A stretch of 64,000 nucleotides of DNA from Natronosalvus rutilus (GCF_024204665.1 NZ_CP100356.1:124001-188000), one strand, 5' to 3'; positions 27,626 through 36,692 are shown, numbered from the stretch's first letter. The notes: generated from the letters alone by a model not told the origin. Made by a program: numbers and translations.

Positions 27626-28039
27626 TCACCGGGACGTGAGAAGTTCGTAGAACGCTCTTGGCTCGACAATATCGATCCCTCGGAACGAATCGAGATCGAG
27701 GAGATGGCGATCCCCGGAGACGATGTAGTCGACGTTGCCCGCTACGGCAGCTTCGAGGAACTTGTCATCGTCAGGATCGGCCTCGACCGCGGTAATATCT
27801 TCATCCGGAGCGACGAATTCTGCGAAATAGCGGATCGTTTCGACCTCCTGCTGGACGTCTCCCTCGTCCATATGAAACTTCTCCGGATATTTGAGCAGGG
27901 TGTCTCGAAACTCTGTGAGCGTCGCGACGGAGACGACGATCTGATACTCGTTGCTAAACCCCTCGACGACGATTTCGTGGGGCACGCCGGTCGCGATGAC
28001 GCTCGAAATGAGTCCGTTCGTATCGAGAACAACTCTCAT
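27626..28039 (-). CDS. PIN-family toxin
   Basis: 137 residues, PIN domain of the putative-toxin family. Acidic positions: VVLDTNGLIS (Asp6), VATLTEFRDTL, DPDDDKFLEAAVAGNVDYIV and SGDRHLLDL. It is a predicted endoribonuclease. Its ATG overlaps the AbrB-type antitoxin stop by four bases, a complete VapBC-like module. In contrast to its neighbours it shows no damage. Confidence 0.88.
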   Translation of the reverse strand: MRVVLDTNGLISSVIATGVPHEIVVEGFSNEYQIVVSVATLTEFRDTLLKYPEKFHMDEGDVQQEVETIRYFAEFVAPDEDITAVEADPDDDKFLEAAVAGNVDYIVSGDRHLLDLDSFRGIDIVEPRAFYELLTSR

Positions 28040-28299
28040 TCATCAGCGCCCCGCGCATCATGCACCAACTCGTTGACTTCCTCCATTGAGAGGTCGACCG
28101 TCTCAGCGCGTTCCTCGACTCGTTGTTGGAACTCCTCGACGGACGGCAACTCGAGTTTCTTCAATACGAGGCCGTAGTCCGTTGGGACGACCATCAGCTT
28201 CGTCCCCTTTTCGAGGCCGAACTGTTTGCGTAGCCGACTTGGGATGGTGATCTGCCCCTTCGACGTCACCGTCGTGACTTCAGGGTCGTCAGTACTCAT
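28036..28299 (-). CDS. AbrB/SpoVT-type antitoxin
   Basis: 87 residues from MSTDDPEVTTVTSKGQITIP. The swapped-hairpin AbrB domain is clear (VTSKGQITIPSRLRKQFGLE, then KGTKLMVV). The C-terminal half (LPSVEEFQQRVEERAETVDL, then LVHDARGADE) should wrap the PIN toxin. The upstream in-frame extension lacks homology. Likely autoregulates the module. Confidence 0.87.
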   Translation of the reverse strand: MSTDDPEVTTVTSKGQITIPSRLRKQFGLEKGTKLMVVPTDYGLVLKKLELPSVEEFQQRVEERAETVDLSMEEVNELVHDARGADE

Positions 28300-28414
28300 G
28301 AATGGCTCTATGTAAGAATTCCTTACGCAGCGTCTTGAACCCACCAGTCAATTCGAGCCCACGGTATCTTCGTGCATCGTTTGCTTCCTTGTCGAGAATT
28401 AGCGACCGAAACAA

Positions 28415-28525
28415 TCACGCACTTAGCCCCCACCGAACATCGTCTTCGACTGTCTGCAGTTCGCGTTCTGCACGCCTGACACGGTCACGTCCAACGAGTT
28501 CGACCACCGTTTCTCGATCTATCTC
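28415..28525 (-). pseudogene. Antitoxin C-terminal fragment, copy of 23769-23882
   Basis: Reads EIDRETVVELVGRDRVRRAE, ending DDVRWGLSA and stop, nearly identical to the end of the antitoxin at 23769. The similarity also covers some bases after the stop (cgacc..aacaatcacgcactta). It begins directly after the stop of the broken nucleotidyltransferase gene, so it is a deletion or recombination scar. Confidence 0.7.
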
Positions 28526-28526
28526 G

Positions 28527-28762
28527 TCACGACTCCGTTGGTTCGTCGACAACCGTGAATCCCTGTGACGTGAGCGTCTGGTAGACGTGCTCGAACTCAG
28601 AAACAATACCCACCGCGAGATCGATATCTTCGGTTTGGTCTTTCACCCCCGGACCGTCATCGCAGATCCGCCAAGGAGATACACCGTCACCGACTCCGAC
28701 AGCCAGCTATCGAACTCCTCGAGGAACTCTTTGATCGCCTCGCCACCCTTGAACACTGTCAT
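28527..28762 (-). pseudogene. AbiEii/DUF6036-type nucleotidyltransferase, frameshifted
   Basis: The first frame reads MTVFKGGEAIKEFLEEFDSW then VTVYLLGGSAMTVRG and hits TGA. Shifting one base near 28647 continues as VKDQTEDIDLAVGIVSEFEH to a stop. GGSA and DIDL are the nucleotide-binding motifs of the minimal nucleotidyltransferase fold used by AbiEii toxins. The normal C-terminal half is absent. The gene follows the HTH protein at once and overlaps its end, the arrangement of AbiEi-AbiEii. Confidence 0.65.
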
Positions 28763-29423
28763 GCGACACCGTACTGGTCTTTGAGCGCTGTAAATCTGAT
28801 TCACTTGGAAGGACGACAGGGGACTCCTCTGAGACGTCGAATTCTCCCTGAAGTGGCCGATACATCGTAGTGATCGTGGGCTCCAAGTCGTACCACTGCG
28901 CAGTCTCGGTGAGCGTTTCCCGATCGATTTCCTCCTTCTTGATCAGGAGCATTGCATAGCTGACGCGACGGGACCCGCTATCGAGGATGAGCGTATGGCA
29001 CACCACCTCGGCAGGTGTGAGTGCTTCATCAGGGGCATACCAGAACACGGATTCGCCTGCGAGGAAGAACTGCAGGCCGTACTTCTCAAACCGAGTGAGC
29101 CCGGTCGGTTGCCAGTCGGAGGCTGCATCTAATGCGTCCGTATCCTCGGCTGTCTGGACACGGACGAGGGCGCGCTTCGGATCACACCACTCAACCGTCG
29201 CACTCGGGGCGAGCTCCCGGGCTCGCGACCGGTGCTCGTGGGTCACGACGGCCTGGGCGAACGCCAGCAGCGGCGCGAGGTCCTCACTCACCGCGTACTC
29301 GGGGCCAGACGGGGACAGCATTGCTCGATGTTTGAGTGGCGACAGCGCCTTGTGAACGCCTTGTCGAGTAATCTCCAGTCGCTCTGTAATCTCGGATACT
29401 CGACGAGGTTTGTCGCCGTTCAC
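28707..29423 (-). CDS. AbiEi-like HTH regulator/antitoxin
   Basis: 238 residues from a GTG (VNGDKPRRVSEITERLEITR). The winged helix (EITRQGVHKALSPLKHRAML) is followed by about 150 residues with an AbiEi/HTH-nucleotidyltransferase regulator pattern (TGLTRFEKYGLQFFLAGESV, then WYAPDEALTPAEVVCHTLIL, MLLIKKEEIDRETL). The N-terminus is a few residues shorter than I would expect and abuts the multicopper oxidase stop. The last 20 residues overlap the nucleotidyltransferase start. Predicted role: antitoxin and repressor of an AbiE-like type IV module. Confidence 0.6.
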   Translation of the reverse strand: MNGDKPRRVSEITERLEITRQGVHKALSPLKHRAMLSPSGPEYAVSEDLAPLLAFAQAVVTHEHRSRARELAPSATVEWCDPKRALVRVQTAEDTDALDAASDWQPTGLTRFEKYGLQFFLAGESVFWYAPDEALTPAEVVCHTLILDSGSRRVSYAMLLIKKEEIDRETLTETAQWYDLEPTITTMYRPLQGEFDVSEESPVVLPSESDLQRSKTSTVSHDSVQGWRGDQRVPRGVR

Positions 29424-29450
29424 CGTCAGTTCGACGCAATGCCTGACCGA

Positions 29451-31286
29451 CTATTCTGTGTCGTTCCCCTCATCGTCTTCCGGTGGTCTCACTACGAATG
29501 GACGCATCATGTCGTAATCCTCGTGCTCGACCATGTGACAGTGCCACATGTACGTCCCCGTCTGATCGTTGAAGAGACCTTCGTACTCCCCAAAGTGGAC
29601 CGCCACGTGGACTACCTCGGACGGGTGAACCGTGACCACGTCGTTCCATCCCAGTTCGTAGGGTTCGGGATCCTCGAGCGAGTCCAGATCGACGTCGTCC
29701 TCTGCCGGATCGTAGTCTCCTGCTGATTGCCGTCCCAGGACCTGAAAGTGCACTAGATGAAGGTGGATTGGGTGAGACATCCCGGTCTGATTGACAATAC
29801 TCCAGATCTCGGTGTCCCCGAGCCGTGGATCCTCCGTTACCGGATCATCCAGTGCGAGTCCGGACATGTGTTCTTCGTTGCCGAGCTTGTGCAGATTTCG
29901 CCCGTACTCGTCTCTCTGCATCAAGAGCGGGAGGTACCGGATGTTGTCGACGGTATCCAGTGAAATCTCCGGTACATCTGCCAGGTTCGACGGGATAGGA
30001 CTCGTATTCTCTTCAGCGGCCGAGTCCGAGACGTCGACGAGCAGGATTTCGGGAAGTGAAACGACATCATCGTCTTCACTGCTGAATTCAGCACGATACA
30101 TAGCAGGAGCGTCATTGTGGAGGAGCAGCGTCTCCCCTTCCCACTCCGAGAAGTCGACGACGACGTCACCGCGTTTCCCAGGGCCGAGTTCGAGTCGATC
30201 GTCGAGTTCGGCAGGTTCCGAGAGGAGGCCGCCGTCGTTACCGATCTGAACGAACGACGGACCGGTGTCGCCAACGGTTTCGGAGGACTCGTCGTACTCA
30301 CGAAGGTCGAGATTGTAGAACCGACAGTTCGATCCGTTCAATATCCGGAACCGGTACGTTCGGGGAGAAACTGACAGTCGAGGCCAGGCTTTTCCGTTGA
30401 CGACTGATGTATCTCCGTAGAATTCCGAGATGATGCTCGGATCGGGGAACGACTCGTCGTCGGGCGCGTCGGCAACGGTAGTTGGGTAGAACAACGACCC
30501 GTCATCGTTGAAACTCCGATCCTGCAAGACGAGTGGAATCTCGTACTCGCCGCTGGGAAGGCCGAGTTCCCGTTCTTCGTCACTTCGAAGGATATACAAT
30601 CCGGCCAGACCGGCGTAGACGTTCAATCGGGTAATGCCGACCGAGTGGTCGTGATACCAGAGCGCCGATGCCGGTTGGTCATTCACGTAGAAGTAATCTT
30701 TCTTCTCGAAAGTTGGACCGGTTTCCGCAAAATCACGGGTATACCACCCCTGAGCTTTGCCATCGCTCTCGTGTTCGATGTTCCCCCCGTGGAGGTGCGT
30801 AACGGCCCGCACACCAGGGATATCATACGGGACCATACCACTGTGTATCGTTGTATCCACGGGCAAGAGATGTTCGTCCGGCAATTTATTCTCCCACCGG
30901 ACGTAGATTGGTTCTCCCTTCTCAGCTTCGATCGTAGGTCCAGGGAATTGTCCTTCGTACCCCCAGACGGTGGTCGCCGGAAGGTCGGGATGCATCTCTT
31001 GGTCGAACTCCTGCATCTCCAGCTCGTAGTATGGCCGGTCGTCCTTGCTCCCAACCGGTTCAACGATACCGGGCTTCGGTAGGTCCGTGACCCACTTTTC
31101 GAGCGTAGGCGACGTATGATCGAGGATCGTCCGTGCATCCGATTGCTCTGGTGGACGTTCCTCTGGTTCTATGTCTGCTGAGGGGGTTGAACAACCAGCG
31201 AGTCCCGAAACCCCAACCGCACTCGAGATAACCATGAGATCCCGCCGAGAGAGGCCAGAATTGGATCGTTCGTCGTGGTCCACCAT
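29451..31286 (-). CDS. Multicopper oxidase, Tat lipoprotein
   Basis: 611 residues. The N-terminus SRRDLMVISSAVGVSGLAGC has both a Tat motif and a lipobox, so it is predicted to be anchored outside the membrane. Copper motifs in order: HLHGG, WYHDHSVG, HPIHLHLVHF and HCHMVEHEDYDMM, which gives the type 1, 2 and 3 sites with a Met axial ligand. It resembles CotA/bilirubin-oxidase-like enzymes that oxidise phenols, bilirubin or Mn/Cu(I). It could contribute to copper tolerance together with the copA locus, but it is 15 kb away. No operon partner. Confidence 0.93.
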   Translation of the reverse strand: MVDHDERSNSGLSRRDLMVISSAVGVSGLAGCSTPSADIEPEERPPEQSDARTILDHTSPTLEKWVTDLPKPGIVEPVGSKDDRPYYELEMQEFDQEMHPDLPATTVWGYEGQFPGPTIEAEKGEPIYVRWENKLPDEHLLPVDTTIHSGMVPYDIPGVRAVTHLHGGNIEHESDGKAQGWYTRDFAETGPTFEKKDYFYVNDQPASALWYHDHSVGITRLNVYAGLAGLYILRSDEERELGLPSGEYEIPLVLQDRSFNDDGSLFYPTTVADAPDDESFPDPSIISEFYGDTSVVNGKAWPRLSVSPRTYRFRILNGSNCRFYNLDLREYDESSETVGDTGPSFVQIGNDGGLLSEPAELDDRLELGPGKRGDVVVDFSEWEGETLLLHNDAPAMYRAEFSSEDDDVVSLPEILLVDVSDSAAEENTSPIPSNLADVPEISLDTVDNIRYLPLLMQRDEYGRNLHKLGNEEHMSGLALDDPVTEDPRLGDTEIWSIVNQTGMSHPIHLHLVHFQVLGRQSAGDYDPAEDDVDLDSLEDPEPYELGWNDVVTVHPSEVVHVAVHFGEYEGLFNDQTGTYMWHCHMVEHEDYDMMRPFVVRPPEDDEGNDTE

Positions 31287-31955
31287 TTCATCTGAAGGTA
31301 TGGAACCCTCCCTTATCTAGAACAAGCCGATTCCTACCGACTGGGAATCTTGTCGATACACGTTAGAACATTGTTGGCGACGCAAATAAACATCTGCCCG
31401 AATCGACACCGGGGCGCCTACATTCGGCGTATGATCCGTGCTCACGAGCGTACCCACAAGGAACTCGAGCGGAAATATATCGATCAGAGCGGCTGCGGTG
31501 ACCTTACGTTCCGTCGAGACGAACGTACTGGGCGTCCTCGAGTCAACGATCCTGGAAGCCGACTCGATCGCCGCCAGCGCTCGAGCGGCGAATACTACTA
31601 CGTCGACCTCGTCGCGTCGAGGTCGTTCCTGAGACGGCAGAACAACGCAGTCGGGTCGATGGCACGACCCGTGTACCTCAAGTGGAACAATCACGACTGG
31701 TGGGACGACCACAGCCCGCCCTCCATCGCGGAGACAATGGCCAACGAGGCGTACACAAACCTGAGTACCGCACCAAGCGGGAATATCGCTCTCGGGGACT
31801 CGGACGACTGAGACTCCCACGAGAGGAATCCCACGACTTCAGTTGTGGGTGGATGTCAAGGCCTGCTCTCGGGTAATCCTGTGGGTCTATAGCCGTGGCC
31901 CACTGGCTGGTCTAGCCGTCGTCATATCGGCAGAGTACACTCCCGACGTCCGAGT
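31287..31955. other. Degenerate region ending in a solo insertion-element right end
   Basis: Open frames exist on both strands, but none has a recognisable domain. At 31824-31860 the plus strand reads aatcccac..gtgggtggatgtcaag, with a hairpin cccac/gtggg (31830-31849) and the same terminal ggatgtcaag as the intact tnpB element. So the stretch probably holds an eroded IS1341-type insertion whose tnpB is gone. Confidence 0.45.
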
Positions 31956-32357
31956 CTAGAAGAGTTTGTTCCCATCGGTAGCGACCGTCCGTCTTTCCAC
32001 GACTGTCCCGTTAACCGCATTCACTGCGACGATCGTTGCGTTCTGATTCGTAGGGAGATACATTGTCACACTCGTCTGCCCACTATCTATCGTCGTCGAG
32101 TCGAACGTACTCCCGCTTTCGGCGATCACGACGAGTTGCGTGACGCCATTCGTCGTGGTTGCTGCCGGCGTCAACGTCACCGTCGTCTCGACACTCTTGC
32201 TGGCCCAGGGCTCGGTCACCGAGAGTTGCTCGAACACTGTCGATTCGGTCGTCTCTATCGTGACTGTGGGGCTGAGCGTCAGACAGCCGCTCCCAACAAC
32301 CAGCCCAAGCAGGGCTATCGTCGCAACGACGCGGTGGCGTGAGGGAGTGCCAGTCAT
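31956..32357 (-). CDS. Small secreted lipoprotein, unknown function
   Basis: 133 residues. A signal sequence with lipobox (ATIALLGLVVGSGC) precedes a Thr/Val-rich beta domain (VTIETTESTVFEQLSVTEPW; TTVTLTPAATTTNGVTQLVV). Probably a haloarchaeal cell-surface lipoprotein with an immunoglobulin-like fold. Divergent to the DUF4177-like gene at 32496. Confidence 0.6.
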   Translation of the reverse strand: MTGTPSRHRVVATIALLGLVVGSGCLTLSPTVTIETTESTVFEQLSVTEPWASKSVETTVTLTPAATTTNGVTQLVVIAESGSTFDSTTIDSGQTSVTMYLPTNQNATIVAVNAVNGTVVERRTVATDGNKLF

Positions 32358-32495
32358 TACTTGTCCTCTTCGGTGCCCGAGTGCTTGAGCGTTGCACTGC
32401 TAAGCGTCCAAGCAGCCCATCTTCTCGATCAAGAAATATTCCCTCCATCTGGGGGTGGAGCGGGGTATAGAGGGCTGCAGTACCTACTAGTAGTG

Positions 32496-32702
32496 ATGTC
32501 CGAATCAGAAGCGACCCACTGGGAGTACGAGACGCTTCGCCCGCCGCGCGGTGAGACCAAAAAAGAAGCAGAGGATCCGAAAGCAGAGTTGAATCAACTC
32601 GGTGCAGAGGGCTGGGAGTTTATGGAGACGATCGACTATGAGGGAGGCGGCACCAAGTACCTCGTTTTCAAGCGGCCTGCCCAATCAAGTGAGTCAGTAT
32701 GA
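32496..32702 (+). CDS. DUF4177-like small protein
   Basis: 68 residues from MSESEATHWEYETLRPPRGE. WEYETL near the start and LNQLGAEGWEFMETIDYEGG with a terminal LVFKR follow the DUF4177 pattern (function unknown). Its stop overlaps the ATG of the membrane protein by four bases. A fragment of a related gene (QWEYETLEPSKG) occurs at 33795-34127. Confidence 0.65.
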   Translation: MSESEATHWEYETLRPPRGETKKEAEDPKAELNQLGAEGWEFMETIDYEGGGTKYLVFKRPAQSSESV

Positions 32703-33715
32703 CTGACGAGACCGACATCAGCACGGCCAACACGATGCGTGAGCGCTCGGGCGAGAGTCGGATAAAACTCTGGGTACTGCTGCGCGCGAACCGCCTTCTC
32801 GTTTCCCTCGTCCTGACCAGTGCCGTGTTCGTCGCATTCGTGATCGCCGTCGCTGTCCTCTATCCACCGTTTTCACGGCAAATCGAGTCCGGCGACATGA
32901 TCGACACGATGTTCTCGACGATGATCACGGTCATCGTGACTGGGACGACACTCGTCGTCACGATCGGTCAGCTCGTCCTCTCCCAGGAGAACGGCCCGCT
33001 TGGCGATCAACGCGAGCGGATGGCCAGTTCAATGGATTTCCGGGACTTCACTGAAGAATTAATTGGATCTCCGAGTCCTGCCGATCCATCCGAATTCCTC
33101 CGGCAGATCATCGGAGTCACGGCACAACGGACTACGGCTCTTCGAGACTCTATTGGCAAGAATGATGACGAGAACCTCCGAGAAGAGGTCGATGAATTTG
33201 CTGAAAGCGTCACTGGGAACGCTGACACGGTACGTGACCAACTTGAGGGTGCGCAGTTCGGCTCGTTCGACGTGTTATTTGCCGCATTGAATTTCAATTA
33301 CAGCTGGAAAATCTTCCAAGTTGAACGTCTCGCGAACGAATACGAAGAGAGCCTCAATGAGGAAGAATACGGCTTGCTTGACGATCTCAAAACAGCGCTG
33401 TCACTGTTTGGACCAGCACGCGAGCACATCAAGACGCTGTACTTCCAATGGGCACTCATCAACCTGTCTCAGTTGATTCTCTATGCTGCAGTCCCTGCAT
33501 TGGCTATTGCGGGTATCATGGTCGCGATCGTCGATGCGGGGACGTTCCCGGGAAGCACGCTCGGTTTCGATCACATCATCCTTGTCGTCGGCGGTGCGTT
33601 TGCAGTGACGCTCGTTCCATTCATGCTGTTCGTCTCGTATGTCCTTCGCATCGTCACCATAGCGAAACGGACACTTGCCATCGAGCCGTTGATCCTCCGT
33701 GATTCACAACGCTAA
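32699..33715 (+). CDS. Membrane protein of unknown function
   Basis: 338 residues with four likely transmembrane helices (about 33-57, 76-100, 255-282 and 290-318). A hydrophilic, helical and strongly acidic middle portion of about 150 residues (DDENLREEVDEFAESVTGNA) lies between them. I recognise no family with certainty. The ATGA overlap with the DUF4177-like gene indicates a two-gene operon. No sign of damage. Confidence 0.65.
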   Translation: MTDETDISTANTMRERSGESRIKLWVLLRANRLLVSLVLTSAVFVAFVIAVAVLYPPFSRQIESGDMIDTMFSTMITVIVTGTTLVVTIGQLVLSQENGPLGDQRERMASSMDFRDFTEELIGSPSPADPSEFLRQIIGVTAQRTTALRDSIGKNDDENLREEVDEFAESVTGNADTVRDQLEGAQFGSFDVLFAALNFNYSWKIFQVERLANEYEESLNEEEYGLLDDLKTALSLFGPAREHIKTLYFQWALINLSQLILYAAVPALAIAGIMVAIVDAGTFPGSTLGFDHIILVVGGAFAVTLVPFMLFVSYVLRIVTIAKRTLAIEPLILRDSQR

Positions 33716-33794
33716 GGGGTTACGGCTCCGCTTGGCGCCCGTCTGGGGTTTTTGATCTATTGTTCCGTCCTAAGTTTCGAATACCAGAACCGAC

Positions 33795-34127
33795 TCAACT
33801 GAGGATGAGCGGCCCCATTGGAGGGTCTGATTGGCGAGCGTCGCGAACCGCAAGATGGACGAATAAACAAGAGAATTGGTAGATTTGAGATGGCAAAGGC
33901 GGTACTGGCGACCCGAGGATAATCCCACCCTCGAGGAAGGTCGTCGCATCGACTGCCCTCTGCTGGGTCAATCCCTTCGACGGCTCGAGCGTCTCGTACT
34001 CCCACTGAGTGGAAATGGACTTCCGGATCAGTCGCTCCAGTTTGACCCTCACGCCCGGGAGTTGTGCGAACACGGTGCCGAGGAGGAGCTGATCGGATGG
34101 AACGGTAAAGGTCGCCGCAGTCGCCAT
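33795..34127 (-). pseudogene. Fusion of HTH_10 (bacterio-opsin activator type) start and DUF4177-like start
   Basis: MATAATFTVPSDQLLLGTVF followed by AQLPGVRVKLERLI is the N-terminal start of a haloarchaeal bacterio-opsin-activator/HTH_10 regulator. It then switches to STQWEYETLEPSKGL, the start of a DUF4177-like protein as at 32496. Beyond that no family is seen. The helix-turn-helix of the regulator is absent, so this is a scar rather than a working gene. Confidence 0.5.
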
Positions 34128-34368
34128 TACTCGAACGATGTTATACTGGCTGGGAAACCCTTCCATGGAGCTATGTGAAAGGGGGACGAACAATTCGGTT
34201 AACCCGTTTTTGAGAGATCTCGATCTGTTGACTACGCGCTTTGAGTGCAGCAGAGTAGTATGAACAACTCGAATTCAGTCAGGAATAGCGTGCGAGATCC
34301 AGCGGATGAGTTCAGCACGACGACTCCGGGTATTTCGCCCCCTCTGATCAGAACAGCTGTCAGAATCG

Positions 34369-34923
34369 GTGGAATATTTATGTGTTTGCACCCCCTCTCG
34401 AGACGGAGTGGCTGACCTGATTACCGAATACGCCGACTACGACTCATTTGCTCGTGCGTGGCATTCAGATACCCTCGCTGACTACGATGTCTCTCTCGAA
34501 GAAGCCCGGGAACGGGGGCTTCTCAACGAACAGAAAACCCGGCAACTATGGCAATTGTTAGGGCTCCTTGGCACCGATGAGCTTTTTATTCAACTGCCAG
34601 ATTGGTTGGCCAACGAGAAGGTTGAGGACACGGCCAGAACCACTCCCACAATGTTCGTTGGATGCATCTCCAGAGAGACCGAGGACGCAATTCTCTTCAA
34701 AGAGTCCGCAGCGGCTCGGCCACTGATGGGACTCGCACACAAAATTCATTCACTCGAGAAGGGTATTGAAAATACAGAGGTCGACACCGACCGACACGAG
34801 CGGTCAGAGAATCGTCTTCGAGACCATTACCAACAGTTTGGCAACCGAGATGACCTTCCTACCCTCTCTGACGACTGGCTTCCAAAAAGCCAACTCATAA
34901 CGGCTGTTCAGCGGTGTGGGTAA
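34369..34923 (+). CDS. Hypothetical protein (184 residues)
   Basis: GTG start (VEYLCVCTPSRDGVADLITE). The sequence is soluble, helix-rich and without known motifs: AWHSDTLADYDVSLEEARER, LLGLLGTDELFIQLPDWLAN. Codon and residue use is less acidic than the neighbours. The beginning may be truncated, since no ribosome-binding site or ATG is seen. Not recognised. Confidence 0.4.
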   Translation: MEYLCVCTPSRDGVADLITEYADYDSFARAWHSDTLADYDVSLEEARERGLLNEQKTRQLWQLLGLLGTDELFIQLPDWLANEKVEDTARTTPTMFVGCISRETEDAILFKESAAARPLMGLAHKIHSLEKGIENTEVDTDRHERSENRLRDHYQQFGNRDDLPTLSDDWLPKSQLITAVQRCG

Positions 34924-35483
34924 ACAAAACACCAGCCTTTATCGGAAGAAATGACGATTGTAATGGCGTTTTTTCAGAAATGACCGTACGTCACCAGACC
35001 GGCGTTGATCACGCCGATATACCGCATTCCTCTGGGACTGCTGTGCGAGATACGCGCCCTAAATGGCGAAGACGAGATAAGACAAGAGTATGACCCCGAC
35101 GTGGACATCTGTTCACGCGATGGGGAAGACGTTCAAGTCATAATTGAACCAGAAGGCATCACATTCGCTTACTCATGTTAACTCGGATCTGGTAAATCGC
35201 TAGACGGCGACGATTCCCGGTGAGAACTCACGTCGCTCGAGGCGTCACGCTGGGACGAAATTGCTTGTGACGTCGAGAATTCCGGCAGTGACGAAGAGAG
35301 TATACGTTCTCACAACTCCATCGAACCACTAGAACACGACGCTGTATGGCGATTTACCAGGGCCGTTAACTCCAAATTCTGTATCGAATCCCAAGAGATT
35401 GTTACTTAGACTGGCTCGGACAGAATGAATAGGGGGTGGAACAAGCATAACCGTCCAGCGACCCTTCTACTAGGAAATCACAC
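34924..35483. other. Gene-poor stretch
   Basis: AT-richer than its surroundings. One frame near 35035-35180 (EIRALNGEDEIRQEYDPDVD) has halophile-like composition but no start and no domain. Probably eroded coding DNA plus the promoter of the CBS gene. Confidence 0.3.
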
Positions 35484-36692
35484 ATGGATATATCTGAGAT
35501 CCTCTCCCCAAAATTCACGGAGTTCGACATCGGCACACCGCTCTCGAAGGTCGCCGGGGCGTTCGAGAATCAGGAACTCGATGCCGTCGTCGTGACGGAC
35601 GGCGACGAGTATCGCGGTGTCGTTAGTCGCCGACAGCTGGCTTCCTCGTCCAACCAGCCGTCTGCGAAGGTTAGCTCACAGGCACAGCACGTCCCAACTG
35701 TCGAGCGCACCGAGGATGTCCGCGAGGTCGCGCGGCTCATGATCGGTAGCGGCGCCAAAACACTCCCCGTACTCGATGACGACCGTGTTGTCGGTGTGGT
35801 GACCGGCGATGCGGTCCTCGAGGCTGTCCGTCCGTTTCTCGACGCAGTAACCGTCGACGATGCCTACACAATGGAGTTGATCAGTGCGGCCCCTGAAACC
35901 TCGATCGGAAAAGCGCTCAATATGCTTCGGGACGCCGGGATCGCCCATCTCCCAGTCGTCGACGGGGACGACCTCGTGGGACTGCTGAGCCTGTATGACG
36001 TCATCGAGTTCACGACGCGAGGCGGCAGCAAGAGCCAAGGTGGTTCGTCGAGCGGCTTCGGTGACCGTGGCGGTGGCGGGCAGAACCGTGGTGGATTCGG
36101 CGCACGCGAGGGCGACGCCGACCGGATGCTCGATCTCCCGGTACGGAACCTGATGTCCGACGCAGTCGTGACAGTAGAGCGGAACGCACCGCTCGACGCG
36201 GTGGTCGAGACGATGTTCGAGCAGGAAATCTCCTCACTTGTCGTCACGGCCGACGACACCGACGAGCCGATCGGTATCATCACGAAAACGGACGTCATCG
36301 AGGCGCTCACCTGGGAGCGCGATGACCGGAACGCCGTGCAGGTGTTCGGGCTCGACCTGCTGGAGGAGATGGACTACGACGACGTCTCCGCGCTGATCGA
36401 GCGCATGACCTCGAAGTACGGTGAGATGAGCGTGATCAAGGCCAGCATCGAACTGCAGGAGCACAAGGAACAGAGCCGGGGTGTGCCGCTGGTGCTGGCA
36501 CGGATTCGACTGGTCACCGACCGCGGCTACTTCACTGCCGATGGGGAGGGGTACGGTGCTTCCCACGCCCTCCGTCTCGCAGCGAACGCTGTCGAACGCC
36601 GACTCCTCAAGGGGAAGACCTACGGCCAGTCGAAGAAGCATCCCGACACTGACGAGCAGGCGCAGCTCTATGGCTGGTGGCTTGGCGGGTAA
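35484..36692 (+). CDS. Four-CBS-domain protein with ribosome-hibernation-factor-like C-terminus
   Basis: 402 residues. Two CBS pairs occupy about 1-185 and 210-280, split by a Gly-rich linker (GFGDRGGGGQNRGGFGAREG). CBS pairs bind adenosine nucleotides. The last 115 residues resemble the HPF/RaiA ribosome-hibernation fold: VIKASIELQEHKEQSRGVPL and ASHALRLAANAVERRLLKGK with the usual two-helix ending. If so, the protein could link energy charge to ribosome inactivation. The ATG is preceded by an AT-rich leader. A single-gene unit. Confidence 0.85.
   Translation: MDISEILSPKFTEFDIGTPLSKVAGAFENQELDAVVVTDGDEYRGVVSRRQLASSSNQPSAKVSSQAQHVPTVERTEDVREVARLMIGSGAKTLPVLDDDRVVGVVTGDAVLEAVRPFLDAVTVDDAYTMELISAAPETSIGKALNMLRDAGIAHLPVVDGDDLVGLLSLYDVIEFTTRGGSKSQGGSSSGFGDRGGGGQNRGGFGAREGDADRMLDLPVRNLMSDAVVTVERNAPLDAVVETMFEQEISSLVVTADDTDEPIGIITKTDVIEALTWERDDRNAVQVFGLDLLEEMDYDDVSALIERMTSKYGEMSVIKASIELQEHKEQSRGVPLVLARIRLVTDRGYFTADGEGYGASHALRLAANAVERRLLKGKTYGQSKKHPDTDEQAQLYGWWLGG

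Noticed and set aside
29451..31286. Multicopper oxidase as part of the copper locus operon
   Set aside because: It is 15 kb from copA with unrelated genes between; only a functional link is possible.
31317..31820. Overlapping frames on both strands, 150-170 codons
   Set aside because: No recognisable domain in either; region ends in an insertion-element terminus and is better read as eroded.
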